Of a DNA stretch of 8,367 nt, positions 5,768-8,367 are shown piece after piece; position 1 is the first letter of the stretch, and every line of letters begins with the position of its first letter. A model generated the notes under the pieces. The model had not been told where the DNA came from, did no database searches, and saw only the letters and a program-made list of their open reading frames with translations. This DNA comes from Planctomycetota bacterium (GTDB lineage Bacteria > Planctomycetota > Planctomycetia > Isosphaerales > Isosphaeraceae): NCBI GenBank assembly GCA_021807585.1, contig JAKBCQ010000066.1, positions 1 to 8,367 of the forward strand. The letters are read 5' to 3'. A program made the position numbers and the translations under genes.

Positions 5768-7984
5768 ATGGTTTTGATTAAACTTCCCGACGGTTCGGTC
5801 CGTGATTTTGAAGACGGATCGACTCCGCGCGACGTCGCCGCTTCGATCGGTCGGAGGCTCGCCGAGCAGGCGATCGCCGCGGTCGCGCAAGGCCGCGTCG
5901 TCGATCTCGACCGGCCGATTCAAGACGCGATCGACGGCGACAAAACGAACGAGCCGATCGAGCTGCGGATTCTCACGACCAAAGATCGCGAGGCGCTCGA
6001 CGTTCTGCGACACTCGACCGCTCATATCATGGCGCGAGCGATCCTTCGGTTGTTTCCCGGGGTGAAGCTCGCGTTCGGTCCGACGACCGCGACGGGCTTT
6101 TATTACGACGTCGATTCCCCCGAGCGTCCCCTCTCGGAAAACGACTTCCCCGCGATCGAGGCCGAGATGGCCAAGATCCTCGCCGCCGACGAGCCGTTCG
6201 ATCGCTTCACCCTCCCCGTCGATCGGGCGCGCGCGTTCGTCGCCGATCTCGGTCAAACTTATAAAATTGAACATATTGACGATGAACTTTATAAATATGG
6301 AGTTCTTAGTTTTTATCGTCAGGGAGAGTTCGTCGACCTCTGCCGCGGTCCGCACATTCCCAGGGCGGGGAAAGCGGGGGCGTTCAAGTTGCTGTCGATT
6401 TCGGGATCTTATTGGAAGGGGAAGACCGATCGGCCGATGCTGCAGCGCGTTTACGGCACGGCGTTTTTCGACAAAAAGGAGCTCGACGCGCATCTGGCGC
6501 GGATCGAGGAGGCCAAGAAGCGCGATCACCGCAAGCTCGGTAAAGAGCTTCGCTTGTTCACGATCTCAAATCTTGTAGGCCCGGGGCTCGTCCTCTGGGC
6601 GCCCAAAGGCGCGACGATTCGGGGGATTCTTGAGAACTTCCTCAAAGACGAACTCGTCTCGCGGGGATATCAGCCCGTTTATACTCCGCATATCGGTCGG
6701 ATCGAGCTTTATCAGACGAGCGGTCATTACCCGTATTACAAAGATTCGCAATTCCCCACGCTTAAGATGCCCGCCGATCCTTTCGCCAAGGAGCTTGTCG
6801 ACGGGCTCGTTTCGGGAACGATCGACGACGACCGTCAGCGCGAGCTGCTCGCCAAGGCGCATATCCCCGATCGCGAGGCGTCCAAAGGCGTTGACGAATC
6901 GGGATCGAAATATTTTGATTTGGATATCAAGGGACGAATCGCGTATGTCGAGAGCCGATGCGAGTTCGAGGAATATCTCCTCAAGCCGATGAATTGTCCG
7001 CATCACATTCAGATTTTCGCGTCGCAACCGAGGAGTTACCGCGATCTTCCCGTCCGGTTCGCCGAATTCGGCACGGTGTATCGATATGAACAATCGGGCG
7101 AGCTCTCGGGCTTGACGCGCGTCCGAGGCTTCACCCAGGACGACGCGCACCTGTTCTGCGCACCCGAGCAGGTTCGCGGCGAATTTCGCGCCACGATGGA
7201 GCTGACGCAGTTCGTTTTGAACAGCCTGGGGCTCGCCGATTATCGTCTTAGGCTTTCCAAGAGCGATCCGTCGGACCCGAAATTTCAGGGCGCCGCGGGA
7301 GAGATCTGGCAAAAGGCCGAGGCCGATATCCGAGCCGTTCTTGATGAGATGGAATTGCCTTACGACGAGGCGCCAGGCGAGGCCGCGTTTTACGGTCCCA
7401 AGGCCGATTTCATCGTTCGCGATTGCATCGGCAGGCAATGGCAGCTCGGCACGGTGCAGCTCGATTACGTGCTTCCCGAGCGGTTCGGGCTCGAATACAC
7501 GGGGCCCGATAATCACCCGCATCGCCCTGTGATGATTCATCGCGCGCCGTTCGGCAGCATGGAGCGGTTTATGGGGATTTTGATCGAGCATTTCGCGGGA
7601 GCGTTTCCGCTTTGGCTCGCTCCCGAGCAGGTTCGCGTGCTGCCAATTTCCGACAAAGTTCTCGATTACGCCAAGAGCGTGCTCGAATCGCTCCGCAACG
7701 CGGGTTTGCGAGCCGAGATCGACGCTCGACCCGAGAAGATCGGCGCCAAGATCCGCGACGCCCAGCTCGAGAAGATCCCCGTCATGTTCGTCGTGGGAGT
7801 GAAGGAGGCCGAGAACGGCTCGGTTTCGTTCCGCGATCGAGTCGACGGCGATCTCGGTCCGCTTTCACTGGAACAAGCGATTTCGCGAGTGCGCGATGAA
7901 TCGACCTCGCGCAAGATCCGCCAAACCGCCCCCCTCGCTCCGGCGCTCCCGTCCGAACCCGAGGGGGAAAAGCACGAGTATTGA
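5768..7984 (+). CDS. thrS: Threonyl-tRNA synthetase
   Basis: Charges tRNA-Thr with threonine in the cytoplasm and clears Ser-tRNA-Thr. The 738 residues contain: TGS domain (1-70, IKLPDGS); editing domain with H82 and H86 (HSTAH) plus C192 and H196 (CRGPH); class II catalytic core with Zn ligands C410 (KPMNCPHH), H461 (QDDAH) and H591 (MIHRA), motif 2 around RYEQSGELSG and motif 3 GSMERF; anticodon domain from about 618. It is nearly 100 residues longer than E. coli ThrRS (642): roughly 65 extra at 330-401, just before KPMNC, plus a Pro/Glu-rich tail after about 715. The ATG at 5768 matches the family N-terminus; AAAGG at 5752-5756 lies 11 bases upstream and would suit GTG at 5762 equally well. 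The longer frame from 5645 (TTG) is rejected. Codons for 162-184 are unusually A/T-ending. No infC follows, unlike many bacteria. Confidence 0.97.
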   Translation: MVLIKLPDGSVRDFEDGSTPRDVAASIGRRLAEQAIAAVAQGRVVDLDRPIQDAIDGDKTNEPIELRILTTKDREALDVLRHSTAHIMARAILRLFPGVKLAFGPTTATGFYYDVDSPERPLSENDFPAIEAEMAKILAADEPFDRFTLPVDRARAFVADLGQTYKIEHIDDELYKYGVLSFYRQGEFVDLCRGPHIPRAGKAGAFKLLSISGSYWKGKTDRPMLQRVYGTAFFDKKELDAHLARIEEAKKRDHRKLGKELRLFTISNLVGPGLVLWAPKGATIRGILENFLKDELVSRGYQPVYTPHIGRIELYQTSGHYPYYKDSQFPTLKMPADPFAKELVDGLVSGTIDDDRQRELLAKAHIPDREASKGVDESGSKYFDLDIKGRIAYVESRCEFEEYLLKPMNCPHHIQIFASQPRSYRDLPVRFAEFGTVYRYEQSGELSGLTRVRGFTQDDAHLFCAPEQVRGEFRATMELTQFVLNSLGLADYRLRLSKSDPSDPKFQGAAGEIWQKAEADIRAVLDEMELPYDEAPGEAAFYGPKADFIVRDCIGRQWQLGTVQLDYVLPERFGLEYTGPDNHPHRPVMIHRAPFGSMERFMGILIEHFAGAFPLWLAPEQVRVLPISDKVLDYAKSVLESLRNAGLRAEIDARPEKIGAKIRDAQLEKIPVMFVVGVKEAENGSVSFRDRVDGDLGPLSLEQAISRVRDESTSRKIRQTAPLAPALPSEPEGEKHEY

Positions 7985-8136
7985 TGTATATAACAAAATC
8001 AAATGATTGAATCAAGGCGCGACGTTTGATGCACGAGGCCGCCCGGAAAGAATTCCGCATCTTCGGGGGGATTTGAGGGTGAATCATCGATCGGGAGGCC
8101 GAACCTCCTTGTGATTCTTATTTATTTCTAGATTTA
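7985..8136. other. Convergent gap after thrS, no supported gene
   Basis: These 152 bases hold a short TGATT/AATCA repeat (8004-8014), a small CGGAA/TTCCG hairpin (8044-8057), the GGGAGG/CCTCCT hairpin (8093-8109) and then an A/T-rich stretch (8111-8140). A minus-strand frame starting at 8087 runs into thrS antisense and is rejected. AGGAGG on the minus strand at 8109-8104 is 16 bases from the ATG of that frame, too far to support it. Confidence 0.55.
8093..8109 (+). terminator. Weak candidate terminator of thrS
   Basis: GGGAGG (8093-8098) can pair with CCTCCT (8104-8109) around CCGAA, including one G-T pair. T-rich sequence (8109-8130) follows but is broken by other bases. It lies about 110 bases after the thrS stop. 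No better intrinsic terminator is visible in this gap. Confidence 0.25.
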
Positions 8137-8238
8137 TTATTCCTGTTTCGACTTTCCGAAGCCGATTTCGCCGCGGCGAATCTCAATGAGCCGGCGAACT
8201 CGCATCTGGGGGGATTCGCCCTCCCAAAACGCCTCCAT
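8137..8238 (-). CDS. Doubtful small reading frame (33 residues), or in-frame tail of the right-edge gene
   Basis: From the ATG at 8238 the frame reads MEAFWEGESPQMRVRRLIEI and continues to a TAA at 8139-8137. I recognise no family. The peptide is charged and soluble, with no membrane segment. Alternative starts are GTG at 8241 or 8253. The only ribosome-binding hint is GGTGAG at 8254-8249, 10 bases before the ATG and 7 before GTG 8241. The frame is the same as that of the gene ending at 8269, and there is no other stop between that TGA and 8137, so it may simply be open 3' sequence. In GC-rich DNA an open run of 43 codons is not strong evidence by itself. Confidence 0.25.
   Translation of the reverse strand: MEAFWEGESPQMRVRRLIEIRRGEIGFGKSKQE
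8167..8180. repeat. 14-bp perfect palindrome in the convergent gap
   Basis: TTCGCCGCGGCGAA equals its own reverse complement. Its right part CCGCGGCGAA recurs at 8253-8262, just beyond the stop of the right-edge gene. With almost no loop it would be a poor RNA terminator. It overlaps the doubtful small frame. Confidence 0.35.
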
Positions 8239-8268
8239 CACAGCGAAACTCACCGCGGCGAACCGTGC

Positions 8269-8367
8269 TCACCGTCCACGCAGGCGTTTCGCCTTGATGA
8301 CGAGTTCGACGAATTCGCCGCGAAATCCGCCGTGATCGGCGCCGAGGCTCTCCGACGCGAGTTCGTG
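8269..8367 (-). CDS. C-terminal fragment, probably YfbK-like von Willebrand factor A protein
   Basis: Only the last 32 residues are in the window; the rest lies beyond 8367. The frame is open from the right edge to a TGA at 8271-8269, starting HELASESLGADHGGFRGEF and ending with a Lys/Arg-rich tail. The pattern of a short helix, then LGxDxxGxRxEFVxLV and a basic end, resembles the C-terminus of the VWA proteins related to E. coli YfbK (DUF3520 region), where a similar ALGxDxxGYRAEFVRLV closes the protein. These are usually membrane-anchored or secreted proteins whose VWA domain binds partners through a metal site. The domain itself cannot be seen here, so the name rests on a short match. It converges on thrS. 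Confidence 0.55.
   Translation of the reverse strand, partial: HELASESLGADHGGFRGEFVELVIKAKRLRGR

Noticed and set aside
5627..6529. Minus-strand frame of 300 residues across the thrS start
   Set aside because: Covers the TGS and editing domains in antisense; no family resemblance.
6566..7591. Minus-strand frame of 341 residues inside thrS
   Set aside because: Antisense of conserved ThrRS motifs 2 and 3; open only because of codon bias on the other strand.
8282..8294. AGGCG/CGCCT inverted repeat as a terminator
   Set aside because: It lies within the coding end of the right-edge gene, has a 5-bp stem and no U-run on the transcribed strand.
1..8367. CRISPR arrays, tRNA genes, insertion sequences, integrases, toxin-antitoxin or other defence genes
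   Set aside because: Nothing with regular direct repeats, tRNA-like folds or transposase/nuclease motifs was seen on either strand.

Overview
The window is a GC-rich bacterial chromosome segment with densely packed genes. Several traits fit a planctomycete, possibly of the Isosphaera type: the membrane sensor module of the kinase (an HITGG...THFH stretch followed by FYRDWRVL), a threonyl-tRNA synthetase with a large insert, and a twin-arginine-exported bicupin. This placement rests on recalled protein style, not on a marker gene, so it is tentative.

Layout. Positions 1-4059 hold a leftward operon of three signalling genes. In transcription order they are a membrane hybrid histidine kinase with two fused receiver domains (1075-4059), a single-domain receiver (704-1078, sharing an ATGA overlap with the kinase) and a receiver-GGDEF diguanylate cyclase (1-701, cut by the window edge). 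Positions 4060-4432 are a divergent control region with an A/T-rich core and a terminator-like hairpin with a U-run in the kinase leader. Positions 4433-5596 encode a Tat-exported oxalate decarboxylase-type bicupin, with a strong hairpin across its stop codon. Positions 5768-7984 encode threonyl-tRNA synthetase (thrS), preceded by a 14-bp palindrome. Positions 7985-8268 are a convergent gap with weak hairpins and one doubtful small reading frame. Positions 8269-8367 are the last codons of a leftward gene that looks like the C-terminus of a YfbK-type von Willebrand factor A protein.

How the genes work together. The kinase, receiver and cyclase form a plausible phosphorelay ending in cyclic-di-GMP: four receiver domains, one histidine kinase core and one GGEEF output. 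The bicupin should make formate and CO2 from oxalate outside the cytoplasm. It and thrS have no evident functional link to the relay or to each other. No tRNA, rRNA, CRISPR array, transposase or integrase was recognised. The points most worth a second look are the leader hairpin of the kinase operon, the synonymous-codon patch and insert in thrS, the missing cyclase inhibitory site, and the in-frame open tail after the stop of the right-edge gene.
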